A stretch of 13,615 nt of DNA from Cycloclasticus sp. (GTDB taxonomy: Bacteria; Pseudomonadota; Gammaproteobacteria; Methylococcales; Cycloclasticaceae), in assembly GCA_019090295.1 (NCBI GenBank), contig JAHRWG010000168.1, forward strand, positions 1-13,615. Reading direction: 5' to 3'. Below the pieces are notes generated by a model, which saw only the letters and a program-made list of their open reading frames with translations, was not told the DNA's origin and searched no databases. The position numbers and the translations under genes are program-made. Positions 6,851-13,615 of the stretch are shown here, piece after piece (the first letter of the stretch is position 1; every line of letters begins with the position of its first letter).

Positions 6851-8599
6851 CTATATTTTTTCCAGATGCTGAACCATCAATTGTAAACTTGATCGTCCTA
6901 AGTATCGATTGATATCTAGCTGGTAAACGAGCTTAGCATTTGGAAGCCCTATTAATTGGTCTGGGTCTTCAGGGTTAAAATAAATAGCCTCTACCACTCT
7001 GTTTTTTGCCCCAGTATATAACTCAAACTTAACATGCTTTTGTCCAACAATACGGCTATTTTTAACTTTAAAATTGCCGACAAACGATGGCTCTGGAAAA
7101 AGCTGCCCCCATGGCCCACCCTGTCTTAGCGTTTCAGCTAAATCTAATGTTAAATCTGTACTAGGTATTTCGCCATCTACTAAGAAAACACCACTAGGCT
7201 CTTGACCATTTAATCGTCTCTCAACTGCTTGATCAAATACTCTGGTAAACAACTCAAAATCTTGTTCCGCTAGACTCATGCCTGCAGCCATCGCGTGACC
7301 ACCAAATTTCCTGAGAAGCTGCGGAAATTCACTAGCAATATCATCCAATGTATCACGGATATGCAGGCCGGGTATTGATCGTGCCGATCCTTTAATCTCT
7401 CCATCACCCGCCAAGGCGAAGGCAATGACTGGTCTGTTTAACCTATCTTTTACCCTTGATGCAAGTATGCCAATAACACCTTGGTGCCACGTACTATCAT
7501 ATAAACAAATACCCCATTTTTGAGTATTGCCTTGATTGTCCTTGAGCGACTCAAGCGCTTTAAATGCACTCACTTTCATATCGTCTTCAATTAATCGTCG
7601 CTCTGCATTCAACGCATCAAGCTGCTCAGCAAGTTGAGTAGCCTCTTGCTCATTATCGGTTAGCAAGCACTGTATACCTAGCGACATATCATCAAGCCTA
7701 CCAGCAGCATTAAGTCGTGGTGCAACTGCAAACCCTAAGTCACTGGCTATAATATTGTTGGGTTCTCGCTTTGAAATGGATAACAGGGCCTTTATACCCG
7801 GCACACACCGCAAGGATTTTATTCTTAATAACCCTTGATGAACCAGTTTACGGTTAGTTTCATCCATAGGCACGACATCAGCGACTGTTCCTAAAGCAAC
7901 AATGTCTAATAAATCTGCCAGCTTAGGGGGTGTCATGTCTTTAAACTTCCCTTCTTCACCTAATTTAGCGCGCAGTGCTAATAATACATAAAATATAACA
8001 CCAACACCCGCTAACGCCTTACTTGGAAATTGATCACCTTTTAGCTGGGGGTTAACGATCGCCTCTGCAGCAGGCAAATGAGAGGGTGGTAGATGGTGGT
8101 CGGTAATAACAACTTGACAGCCGTTTGAATGGGCATGGTCCACCCCTTGTACACTGGAAATTCCATTATCAACGGTTATAATTAAATCAGGCTTTAGTGC
8201 TAAAGCAACATCGACAATCTCTGGGGTTAAGCCATAACCAAACTTAAAGCGATCAGGTACAACAAACTCAACATATTTGGCACCTAGCATCCGAAGGCCT
8301 CTGACAGCAACCGCACATGAGGTTGCGCCATCGGCATCAAAATCAGCCACCACGACGATTCTTTTATCTGCCTGAATAATGTTTTTTATTAAGCTTACAG
8401 CCCTTTCAATACCAGTCAGGCTTGCATAATTCGGAAGATGCTTAAGGGTCCGATCTAATTGTGCCTCGCTCGTAATACCACGATTTAGGTAAACTCTTCG
8501 TAAGGTAGGCTCAATATTAGCTAATAAATCCGAAGCACTACTAACAACTTCACGATGCTGTATAACAGGTGAACTAGAGCTGGGTGTCGTCGTGCCCAC
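6851..8599 (-). CDS. recJ: Single-stranded-DNA-specific exonuclease RecJ
   Basis: RecJ degrades single-stranded DNA 5' to 3' in RecF-pathway recombination, base-excision and mismatch repair. The 582 residues compare with 577 in E. coli. All DHH-phosphoesterase metal motifs are present: DFDADG (86-91), TVDNG (142-146), DHH (167-169) and TVADVVP (238-244). RLNAAGRLDD (295-304) follows, then the DHHA1 domain with WHQGVIGILASRV (371-383), KGSARS (403-408) and GGHAMAAG (433-440), and a C-terminal OB-like region. The start is GTG 8599 with AAAGG just upstream. No ATG occurs before codon 104, and the Ser/Thr-rich first ten residues are not conserved. It begins 6 bp after thrC, so it is probably co-transcribed with hom-thrC. 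Confidence 0.96.
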   Translation of the reverse strand: MGTTTPSSSSPVIQHREVVSSASDLLANIEPTLRRVYLNRGITSEAQLDRTLKHLPNYASLTGIERAVSLIKNIIQADKRIVVVADFDADGATSCAVAVRGLRMLGAKYVEFVVPDRFKFGYGLTPEIVDVALALKPDLIITVDNGISSVQGVDHAHSNGCQVVITDHHLPPSHLPAAEAIVNPQLKGDQFPSKALAGVGVIFYVLLALRAKLGEEGKFKDMTPPKLADLLDIVALGTVADVVPMDETNRKLVHQGLLRIKSLRCVPGIKALLSISKREPNNIIASDLGFAVAPRLNAAGRLDDMSLGIQCLLTDNEQEATQLAEQLDALNAERRLIEDDMKVSAFKALESLKDNQGNTQKWGICLYDSTWHQGVIGILASRVKDRLNRPVIAFALAGDGEIKGSARSIPGLHIRDTLDDIASEFPQLLRKFGGHAMAAGMSLAEQDFELFTRVFDQAVERRLNGQEPSGVFLVDGEIPSTDLTLDLAETLRQGGPWGQLFPEPSFVGNFKVKNSRIVGQKHVKFELYTGAKNRVVEAIYFNPEDPDQLIGLPNAKLVYQLDINRYLGRSSLQLMVQHLEKI

Positions 8600-8605
8600 G
8601 GACCT

Positions 8606-9748
8606 TTATAATTTATCTAGAATAGCTGATTTAACAGCCTCTAGCGAAGCCTCTATTGTCTTCGGTTCTGAAGCACATTGTCCAATGGCTGTGTCTGGGT
8701 CTTTCAAACCATGTCCAGTTAATGTACAAACAACGGTGCTTCCTTCGGAAATTTTTCCATTCTTAATATCACGAATCGCACCACCAACAGATGCTGCTGA
8801 TGCAGGCTCACAAAAAACACCCTCTTTTTCTGTGAGTAATTTTTGGGTGGCCAATATTTCATCATCACTCAATAAGTCAAACCAACCACCTGACTCCTTT
8901 TGTGCCGCCCATGCTTGGTCCCAAGATTGTGGCCGCCCTATTCGAATGGCTGTTGCCACCGTTTCAGGGTCATCGATCATTTCACCTTTTAGGAAAGGTG
9001 CAGCACCTGCCGCTTGATAACCGACCATAACTGGGCGTTTATTAGCAGAGATCTCTGAGCGATCATACTGACAGTCTCCATTGCAATACGCACATGAGTC
9101 TGTAACATGCTGACCCTTTGGTTGAAACATCTCACTGTACCCAATCCAGTGTGCAGTTATGTTTCCAGCATTACCAACGGGTAAACAGTGGTAGTCAGGC
9201 GCTTTACCCAATGCTTCAACAATTTCATACGCAGCCGTTTTCTGACCTTGTAATCGGTACGGGTTAATTGAATTAACGATGGTAACCGGTGCGTGATCAG
9301 CAACATCTTTTACCAGTTGCATTCCATGGTCAAAATTACCTTTAATCTGAATAATCTCTGCCCCATGAATCATCGCTTGGGCCAGTTTACCAAGTGCAAT
9401 TTTTCCTTCAGGGATAATAACAAAAGCTTTAATTCCAGCACGCGCTGCATAGGCCGCCGCAGATGCAGAGGTATTACCAGTTGATGCACAAATAATGGCT
9501 TTGCTTCCCTGCTCTACCGCTTTTGTAACCGCCATTGTCATACCACGGTCTTTAAATGAACCCGTAGGGTTCAGGCCTTCATATTTAACATAAAGGTCGA
9601 CATTTTTACCGATGATATCAGGAATATTTTGTAATTTAATGAGTGGTGTATTACCTTCACCTAAACTTATAAAACGTGTACTTTCTGAAACGGGTAATAG
9701 CTTTTTATATTTTTCAATAAGCCCGGTGTAACGATTCGCTTTTAACAT
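8606..9748 (-). CDS. thrC: Threonine synthase ThrC
   Basis: ThrC converts O-phospho-L-homoserine to L-threonine with pyridoxal phosphate, the last step of the pathway begun by the upstream hom product. The cofactor lysine is K66 in NPTGSFKDRG (60-69); the glycine-rich phosphate loop is GNAGN (192-196); LTGHGLKDP (343-351) is the C-terminal family block. At 380 residues it belongs to the shorter, Bacillus-like class rather than the approximately 470-residue Pseudomonas class, but it is longer than usual (about 350). The excess is largely an insertion at about 208-237 between WIGYSEM and VMVGYQAAGAAP that holds Cys219, Cys222 and Cys226. The start ATG overlaps the hom stop (TAATG), with AGAGGA upstream. 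Confidence 0.96.
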   Translation of the reverse strand: MLKANRYTGLIEKYKKLLPVSESTRFISLGEGNTPLIKLQNIPDIIGKNVDLYVKYEGLNPTGSFKDRGMTMAVTKAVEQGSKAIICASTGNTSASAAAYAARAGIKAFVIIPEGKIALGKLAQAMIHGAEIIQIKGNFDHGMQLVKDVADHAPVTIVNSINPYRLQGQKTAAYEIVEALGKAPDYHCLPVGNAGNITAHWIGYSEMFQPKGQHVTDSCAYCNGDCQYDRSEISANKRPVMVGYQAAGAAPFLKGEMIDDPETVATAIRIGRPQSWDQAWAAQKESGGWFDLLSDDEILATQKLLTEKEGVFCEPASAASVGGAIRDIKNGKISEGSTVVCTLTGHGLKDPDTAIGQCASEPKTIEASLEAVKSAILDKL

Positions 9749-11067
9749 TAGGTATCCTCTTGTAGGGACTCAACACGGATACGTATAGCAGGACCATTGC
9801 ATGAGTCTAATGATTCAATTTCATTAAGTGCTAATAACAGAGACTTCTCTGTTACCGTGTTCGTCATTAAAATAATTTGTGCATCTGCACCTTGCTGCTT
9901 TGGTTCTTTTTGTAAAACAGCTTCCATACTAATTTCATTCGTTGCCAGAATGGCTGTGATTGCAGCCAGTACACCGGGCTTATCTTGAACTGATAATCGC
10001 AAGTAAAAAGCTGTTCGAACATCCATTATTGGCACAATAGCAGGCGTCTCTAGCTTATCACTGAGGAAGCCTAAGGCAGGAACATGACTGCTCGCTGATG
10101 AGTCCAACTGACGACAAATATCTACAATATCAGCAACAACCGCGGAGGCTGTCGCATCGGCACCAGCCCCAGGACCGTAATACATTGTTGAACCTACCGC
10201 ATTACCATTAGCCATCACCGCATTCATAACGCCATCGACATTAGCAATAAGCACCTTTTCTGGAATCAACGTTGGGTGTACTCGCATTTCCACACCATTA
10301 GGGTTCTGTCTTGCTATACCTAGATGCTTAATACGGTAACCAAGCTCTTCTGCGTACGTAACGTCAAGTGGTGTAACGCCTGAAATACCTTCTGTATAAA
10401 CAGCATTAAAGTTCAAAGGCATGCCAAAAGCTAATGAAGCAAGGATGCAGAGTTTATGTGCGGCATCAATTCCTTCAACATCAAACGTTGGATCAGCTTC
10501 TGCATAACCAAGCGCTTGAGCTTGTTTCAAAACATCTTCAAAGGCGCTGCCTTTATTGCGCATTTCTGTCAGAATAAAGTTGCCAGTACCATTGATAATT
10601 CCAGCCAGCCATTCAATCTTATTAGCACTAAGGCCTTCTCGTATGGCTTTAACAATTGGTATTCCACCAGCGATGGCCGCTTCATAGGCTAATGTGACAT
10701 TGTTTTTAGCCGCCGCTGCGAATAGCTCATTGCCATGTACCGCTATTAACGCTTTATTCGCAGTTACAACATGCTTGCCTTGCTTAAAGGCTTCTAAAAT
10801 TAGGGATTTAGCGGGCTCATGTCCACCCATCAACTCGACAATGATTTGAATACTAGGGTCGTTAATAACCTCGTTTGAATCGTCCGTCAGTTGTATAGCA
10901 TCTGTACGACATATACGTGCAGCATTTATATTTCTTGCACTGGCTTTTACAACCTGAACTTGGTAGCCACAACGACGAGAAATTTCTTCAATGTTTCTTT
11001 CTAAAACATTTACTGTTCCGCCACCAACGGTACCTAGCCCTAACAACCCAACTTTTACAACTTTCAA
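9748..11067 (-). CDS. hom: Homoserine dehydrogenase (monofunctional, ACT-regulated)
   Basis: This enzyme reduces L-aspartate-4-semialdehyde to L-homoserine with NAD(P)H, at the branch to threonine and methionine. The 439 residues comprise the Rossmann fold with GLGTVGGG (10-17), TANKAL (102-107), and the homoserine dehydrogenase signature at 183-205 (ALGY, DPTFDVEG, D201, K205). A C-terminal ACT domain (about 353-435, starting LRLSVQDKPGVLAAI) suggests feedback inhibition by threonine. There is no aspartokinase fusion, unlike enteric ThrA/MetL. The start is TTG at 11067: an in-frame TAG lies just upstream, AGGGG sits six bases before the TTG, and the product MKVVKVGLLGLGTVGGG aligns with relatives from residue 1. 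thrC follows with a one-base overlap. Confidence 0.96.
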   Translation of the reverse strand: MKVVKVGLLGLGTVGGGTVNVLERNIEEISRRCGYQVQVVKASARNINAARICRTDAIQLTDDSNEVINDPSIQIIVELMGGHEPAKSLILEAFKQGKHVVTANKALIAVHGNELFAAAAKNNVTLAYEAAIAGGIPIVKAIREGLSANKIEWLAGIINGTGNFILTEMRNKGSAFEDVLKQAQALGYAEADPTFDVEGIDAAHKLCILASLAFGMPLNFNAVYTEGISGVTPLDVTYAEELGYRIKHLGIARQNPNGVEMRVHPTLIPEKVLIANVDGVMNAVMANGNAVGSTMYYGPGAGADATASAVVADIVDICRQLDSSASSHVPALGFLSDKLETPAIVPIMDVRTAFYLRLSVQDKPGVLAAITAILATNEISMEAVLQKEPKQQGADAQIILMTNTVTEKSLLLALNEIESLDSCNGPAIRIRVESLQEDT

Positions 11068-11073
11068 TGGTAT

Positions 11074-11078
11074 CCCCT
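11074..11078 (-). promoter_or_regulatory. Ribosome-binding site of hom, deciding a TTG start
   Basis: AGGGG lies six bases before TTG 11067. The only in-frame codons between the upstream TAG and the TTG are GGG, ATA and CCA, so no ATG or GTG start is available. Confidence 0.75.
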
Positions 11079-11098
11079 AAGAGCATTTAAAACAGATG

Positions 11099-11104
11099 AT
11101 TATA
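11099..11104 (-). promoter_or_regulatory. Candidate -10 element (TATAAT) of hom-thrC-recJ
   Basis: A perfect TATAAT lies in the 86-bp gap between alaC and hom and would start transcription about 25 bases before the hom start codon. No good -35 hexamer lies 16-18 bases upstream, so it may need an activator or be fortuitous. The leader is too short for a threonine attenuator, and I see no leader peptide or hairpin. The rest of the gap shows nothing else. Confidence 0.42.
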
Positions 11105-11153
11105 CAGAAATATTGAGCATCCATCGTTGCTTAGAAGAAAACTATTCGCTTGA

Positions 11154-12329
11154 TTAACCCTTTCTAAACATTTGCTTGATACCTCTAACCGCTTGACGGG
11201 TTCTATGAGTATTTTCTATCAAACCAAAACGCACATACTCATCACCAAAATCGCCAAAACCAATGCCGGGTGAAACAGCCACTTTTGCTTCTTTCAATAG
11301 CTTTTTTGAAAACTCCAAAGAACCTAATTCACGGTACTTTTCAGGAATTCTAGCCCAAACAAACATGGTAGCTTTAGGTTTCTCGACAGCCCAACCTATA
11401 GCAGTTAAGCCATCACATAGTATGTCTCGACGCTCTTTATACAGAGCTCTAATATCATCAACACAATCCTGGGGCCCCTCTAAAGCAGCAATGGCAGCCA
11501 CTTGTATCGGGGTAAACATACCGTAATCTAGGTAAGATTTAATCCTAGCCAATGCCCCCACCAACTCTTTATTACCACACATAAAACCAACTCTCCAGCC
11601 GGGCATATTGTATGTTTTTGACAAAGAGTAAAACTCTACAGCGATGTCTTTAGCACCTGGCACTTCTAGAATTGAAGGCGCTTTATAACCATCAAACACT
11701 ATTTCTGCGTAGGCATTATCATGAACCACCCAAATATCGTGCTCTTTAGCCATTTTTACAACTTTTTCAAAAAATTCCAGATCGACACATTGAGTCGTTG
11801 GATTGCCTGGAAAATTAAGAACGAGCATCTTAGGCTTTGGATAAGACGTTTTAATGGCTTTTTCAAGCTCGCTAAAAAAGTCAATGTCTGGGCCAATTGG
11901 CACATGCCTAATATCAGCACCAGCTATGACAAATCCATACGGATGAATCGGGTAAGCTGGATTAGGCACTAAAACAGCATCACCTGGTCCAAGTGTTGCT
12001 AAAGCTAAATGTGCTAAGCCTTCTTTAGAACCAATGGTAACAATCGCTTCACTATCTGAGTCTAGATCAACATCATACTTGGTCTTATACCAGCCACAAA
12101 TGGCTTTACGTAACCGAGGAATACCACGCGAAACAGAATAGCGGTGCGTATCCCCTCGCTGCACTGCTTCAGTTAACTTATCAACAATGTGTTTAGGGGT
12201 GGGCTGGTCTGGATTACCCATCCCAAAATCAATGATATCCTCACCCGCTGCGCGCGCTTGAGCCTTTAAATCATTAACAATATTGAAAACATAGGGGGGT
12301 AGGCGTTTAATTCTTGCAAACTCATGCAT
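11154..12329 (-). CDS. alaC: Glutamate-pyruvate aminotransferase AlaC
   Basis: AlaC is a class I/II aminotransferase that makes alanine from pyruvate and glutamate with pyridoxal phosphate. The protein is very close to E. coli AlaC (YfdZ) along its length: [16 protein letters not shown] (7-22), [16 protein letters not shown] (93-108), FPGNPT (173-178) with the cofactor-site Asn176, Asp204 and Tyr207, [11 protein letters not shown] (235-245) with Schiff-base Lys238, and [20 protein letters not shown] (353-372) with the carboxylate-binding Arg367. It has 391 residues; E. coli has 412, the difference being at the ends. The start ATG has only a weak purine-rich region upstream. Proteins of this group are sometimes annotated as diaminopimelate or aspartate aminotransferases, but the resemblance to AlaC is stronger. 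It is transcribed in the same direction as rpoS, 97 bp downstream of it. Confidence 0.93.
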   Translation of the reverse strand: MHEFARIKRLPPYVFNIVNDLKAQARAAGEDIIDFGMGNPDQPTPKHIVDKLTEAVQRGDTHRYSVSRGIPRLRKAICGWYKTKYDVDLDSDSEAIVTIGSKEGLAHLALATLGPGDAVLVPNPAYPIHPYGFVIAGADIRHVPIGPDIDFFSELEKAIKTSYPKPKMLVLNFPGNPTTQCVDLEFFEKVVKMAKEHDIWVVHDNAYAEIVFDGYKAPSILEVPGAKDIAVEFYSLSKTYNMPGWRVGFMCGNKELVGALARIKSYLDYGMFTPIQVAAIAALEGPQDCVDDIRALYKERRDILCDGLTAIGWAVEKPKATMFVWARIPEKYRELGSLEFSKKLLKEAKVAVSPGIGFGDFGDEYVRFGLIENTHRTRQAVRGIKQMFRKG

Positions 12330-12355
12330 GATAATTCTTAACTAGGATCTGATTC

Positions 12356-12385
12356 AGTATAGGCGCGATACACTACCACCTGCAA
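12356..12385 (-). promoter_or_regulatory. Candidate promoter of alaC with a sigma-S-like -10 element
   Basis: The -10 reads CCTATACTGAA, with TATACT and a C just upstream as favoured by sigma-S holoenzyme. A weak -35 (TTGCAG) lies 18 bases upstream. A perfect TTGACA at 12392-12397 also occurs but lies 30 bases from this -10, too far to pair with it. Both rpoS and this promoter sit in the same short region, so dependence on the neighbouring sigma factor is plausible but unproven. Confidence 0.45.
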
Positions 12386-12408
12386 CTTTACTGTCAATGT
12401 AAATATGT

Positions 12409-12432
12409 AAAAAATATCACTACCTGTTAGTG
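12409..12432 (-). terminator. Possible weak terminator overlapping the rpoS stop codon
   Basis: CACTA-ACAGG-TAGTG forms a five-pair stem with a five-base loop, followed by ATA and six T residues. The stem overlaps the rpoS TAA. The stem is short with only two G-C pairs, so termination would be partial at best. Confidence 0.3.
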
Positions 12433-13338
12433 TAACAAGAGTGATGATGACAGACCTTCTTGCTCTAAAATAACCCGTAAGGACTTAAGCGCACTCATTT
12501 GAATTTGCCGAACCCTTTCACGCGTAACGCCCATTTCATTAGCCACCTTTTCCAAGGTCGAGGCATGATGACCTCGGACACCAAAGCGGCGCGAAATAAC
12601 CTCTCGCTGCTTATCACTAAGAAGCTCTAACCATTGATCAATATTCTGTTTAATTTCTTCTGACTGTAGAATGTCAGTTGGGTCTTTAGCATCCTCATCA
12701 GTTACTGTGTCGAGCAACTGTTGGTCATTCTCTTTTGAAGTAGACACATCTAAAGATGATACGTTTTCAGCATTCATCCGAAACATTCTCTCAACATCAA
12801 CAACTGGCCGGCCTGTCGCCTCTGCAACATCCTCAGCGTTCGCTTCGCGGTCTAATGTTTGGCTAATTTCCCGAGCCTTTTTAAGGTAAATATTCATTTC
12901 TTTAATAATATGAATCGGTAAACGAATTGTCCTCGTTTGATTCATGATTGCTCGCTCTATTGTTTGTCTAATCCACCAAGTAGCATAGGTTGAAAAACGA
13001 AACCCTTTTTCAGGGTCAAACTTTTCGACGGCTCTGATTAAACCTAGATTACCTTCCTCAATTAAATCTAAGATTGGAAGTCCTCTATTCATATACTTTC
13101 TTGATATTTTCACCACCAAACGAAGATTGCTTTCAATCATATGTTTTCGGGCCGACTCATCTCCTTTCTGGACAAGGTGGCCATAATGAATTTCTTCTTC
13201 CGCTGTTAGCAGAGTAGACTTACTCAATTCATTTAGGTAAATCTGCGTTGCATCACCTGCTGAATTAGCCATTTTCCCTTCTGGGTAAGTGGCTCTAGAT
13301 TTCTGTATTGTTTTTTTTATTTTTTCATCACTTTGCAC
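12427..13338 (-). CDS. rpoS: RNA polymerase sigma factor RpoS (sigma-38)
   Basis: RpoS directs polymerase to stationary-phase and stress genes. Region 1.2 begins at [10 protein letters not shown] (29-38). Regions 2.1-2.4 include [16 protein letters not shown] (67-82), [19 protein letters not shown] (91-109) and [19 protein letters not shown] (113-131). Region 4.2 has the helix-turn-helix [20 protein letters not shown] (260-279). Lys146-Glu147 match Lys173-Glu174 of E. coli, the contact for the RssB proteolysis adaptor. Start: GTG 13338 with AGGGGG five bases upstream, giving 303 residues; an internal ATG at codon 23 with its own AGAAGG could give a 281-residue form. Region 1.1 has only 28 residues before DATQ, against 55 in E. 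coli. It begins 2 bp after nlpD. Confidence 0.96.
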   Translation of the reverse strand: MQSDEKIKKTIQKSRATYPEGKMANSAGDATQIYLNELSKSTLLTAEEEIHYGHLVQKGDESARKHMIESNLRLVVKISRKYMNRGLPILDLIEEGNLGLIRAVEKFDPEKGFRFSTYATWWIRQTIERAIMNQTRTIRLPIHIIKEMNIYLKKAREISQTLDREANAEDVAEATGRPVVDVERMFRMNAENVSSLDVSTSKENDQQLLDTVTDEDAKDPTDILQSEEIKQNIDQWLELLSDKQREVISRRFGVRGHHASTLEKVANEMGVTRERVRQIQMSALKSLRVILEQEGLSSSLLLH

Positions 13339-13340
13339 AG

Positions 13341-13615
13341 CTACCCCCTATACCTTGGAAAATACTTAACAACCGATACCGCCTTACCATGTTGCCTAAG
13401 CTCAAAAAAGAGCACATATCGATTCATACTATCTCTGCCAATCTCTGCAATAGCTTGGCCTTTTTTTACATAACTTCCTTCACGTACCAATAAACGCTTA
13501 TTGTACCCATAGGCAGTTAAAAAATCGTTCTTATGAAGAACTATAACAAGGTTTCCATAACCCTTCAAACCATTGCCTGCATAGACAACCTTACCATGTT
13601 CACTACTACGTACTA
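13341..13615 (-). CDS. nlpD: Murein hydrolase activator NlpD (C-terminal 90 codons; runs off the right edge)
   Basis: The frame is open from the window edge to TAG at 13341 and encodes the end of a LytM/M23 domain: [20 protein letters not shown], then [21 protein letters not shown] and the terminal [19 protein letters not shown]. It aligns well with the end of E. coli NlpD, an outer-membrane lipoprotein that activates the amidase AmiC at the division site. The M23 histidines are missing (YGYN where zinc-dependent enzymes have HxH-type residues; LFFELR where E. coli NlpD has LHFEIR), so it is an activator rather than a peptidase. Its position directly before rpoS is the classical gammaproteobacterial arrangement; in E. 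coli the main rpoS promoter lies inside nlpD, in a part not covered here. The N-terminal lipoprotein signal and LysM domain are outside the window. Confidence 0.93.
   Translation of the reverse strand, partial: VRSSEHGKVVYAGNGLKGYGNLVIVLHKNDFLTAYGYNKRLLVREGSYVKKGQAIAEIGRDSMNRYVLFFELRQHGKAVSVVKYFPRYRG
13344..13349 (-). promoter_or_regulatory. Ribosome-binding site of rpoS within the nlpD 3' end
   Basis: AGGGGG lies over the last codons of nlpD, five bases before the GTG start at 13338. It supports the GTG start, and ribosomes finishing nlpD would cover it, suggesting linked translation. Confidence 0.7.

Noticed and set aside
8592..9017. 141-codon plus-strand frame opposite thrC
   Set aside because: Antisense shadow of the ThrC C-terminal domain; no family resemblance.
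12392..12397. Perfect TTGACA in the rpoS-alaC gap as a -35 element
   Set aside because: At 16-19 bases downstream there is no better than a three-of-six -10 hexamer, and the good TATACT is 30 bases away.
13341..13568. A 75-residue protein starting at 13568
   Set aside because: That position is a TTG inside a longer open frame; residues upstream of it continue the NlpD LytM domain to the window edge.

Overview
This is an ordinary chromosomal stretch from a polarly flagellated gammaproteobacterium. The grounds are a nlpD-rpoS pair, a RpoS-type sigma factor, a Pseudomonas/Vibrio-like fliLMNOPQR-flhB-flhA order, a sigma-54 promoter in front of fliL, and an AlaC close to the E. coli protein. Base composition is moderately AT-rich. 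A marine lineage such as the Cycloclasticus/Methylophaga relatives would fit, but that is only a guess from composition and gene content. All genes lie on the minus strand, so transcription runs from high to low coordinates. There is no tRNA, rRNA, insertion sequence, prophage or CRISPR array, and no gene-free stretch above 300 bases; the longest gap is 191 bp.

Right part (about 11.1-13.6 kb): the 3' end of nlpD (LytM-domain activator of cell-division amidases) lies 2 bp upstream of rpoS (general stress sigma factor). Next comes alaC (alanine-forming aminotransferase) behind a promoter whose -10 element looks suitable for sigma-S. 

Middle (about 6.85-11.1 kb): hom, thrC and recJ form a tight unit. 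hom and thrC make threonine from aspartate semialdehyde. recJ encodes the 5'-3' single-strand exonuclease. hom and thrC overlap by one base, and recJ follows after 6 bp. 

Left part (1 to about 6.85 kb): fliL-fliM-fliN-fliO-fliP-fliQ-fliR-flhB-flhA form one compact flagellar operon with most junctions overlapping or within a few bases. FliM and FliN build the C-ring switch, FliL is stator-associated, and FliO/P/Q/R/FlhB/FlhA form the type III export gate. flhA runs off the left edge with 407 codons present. The 191-bp gap before fliL holds a well-formed -24/-12 promoter and, about 115 bp upstream of it, a 14-bp palindrome resembling the FleQ box.

No undescribed system is evident. The points most worth checking are the FleQ-box/sigma-54 pair ahead of fliL, the tripled acidic WGDAL motif in the FliN N-terminus, a cysteine-containing insertion in threonine synthase, and a RpoS with a very short N-terminal region 1.1.
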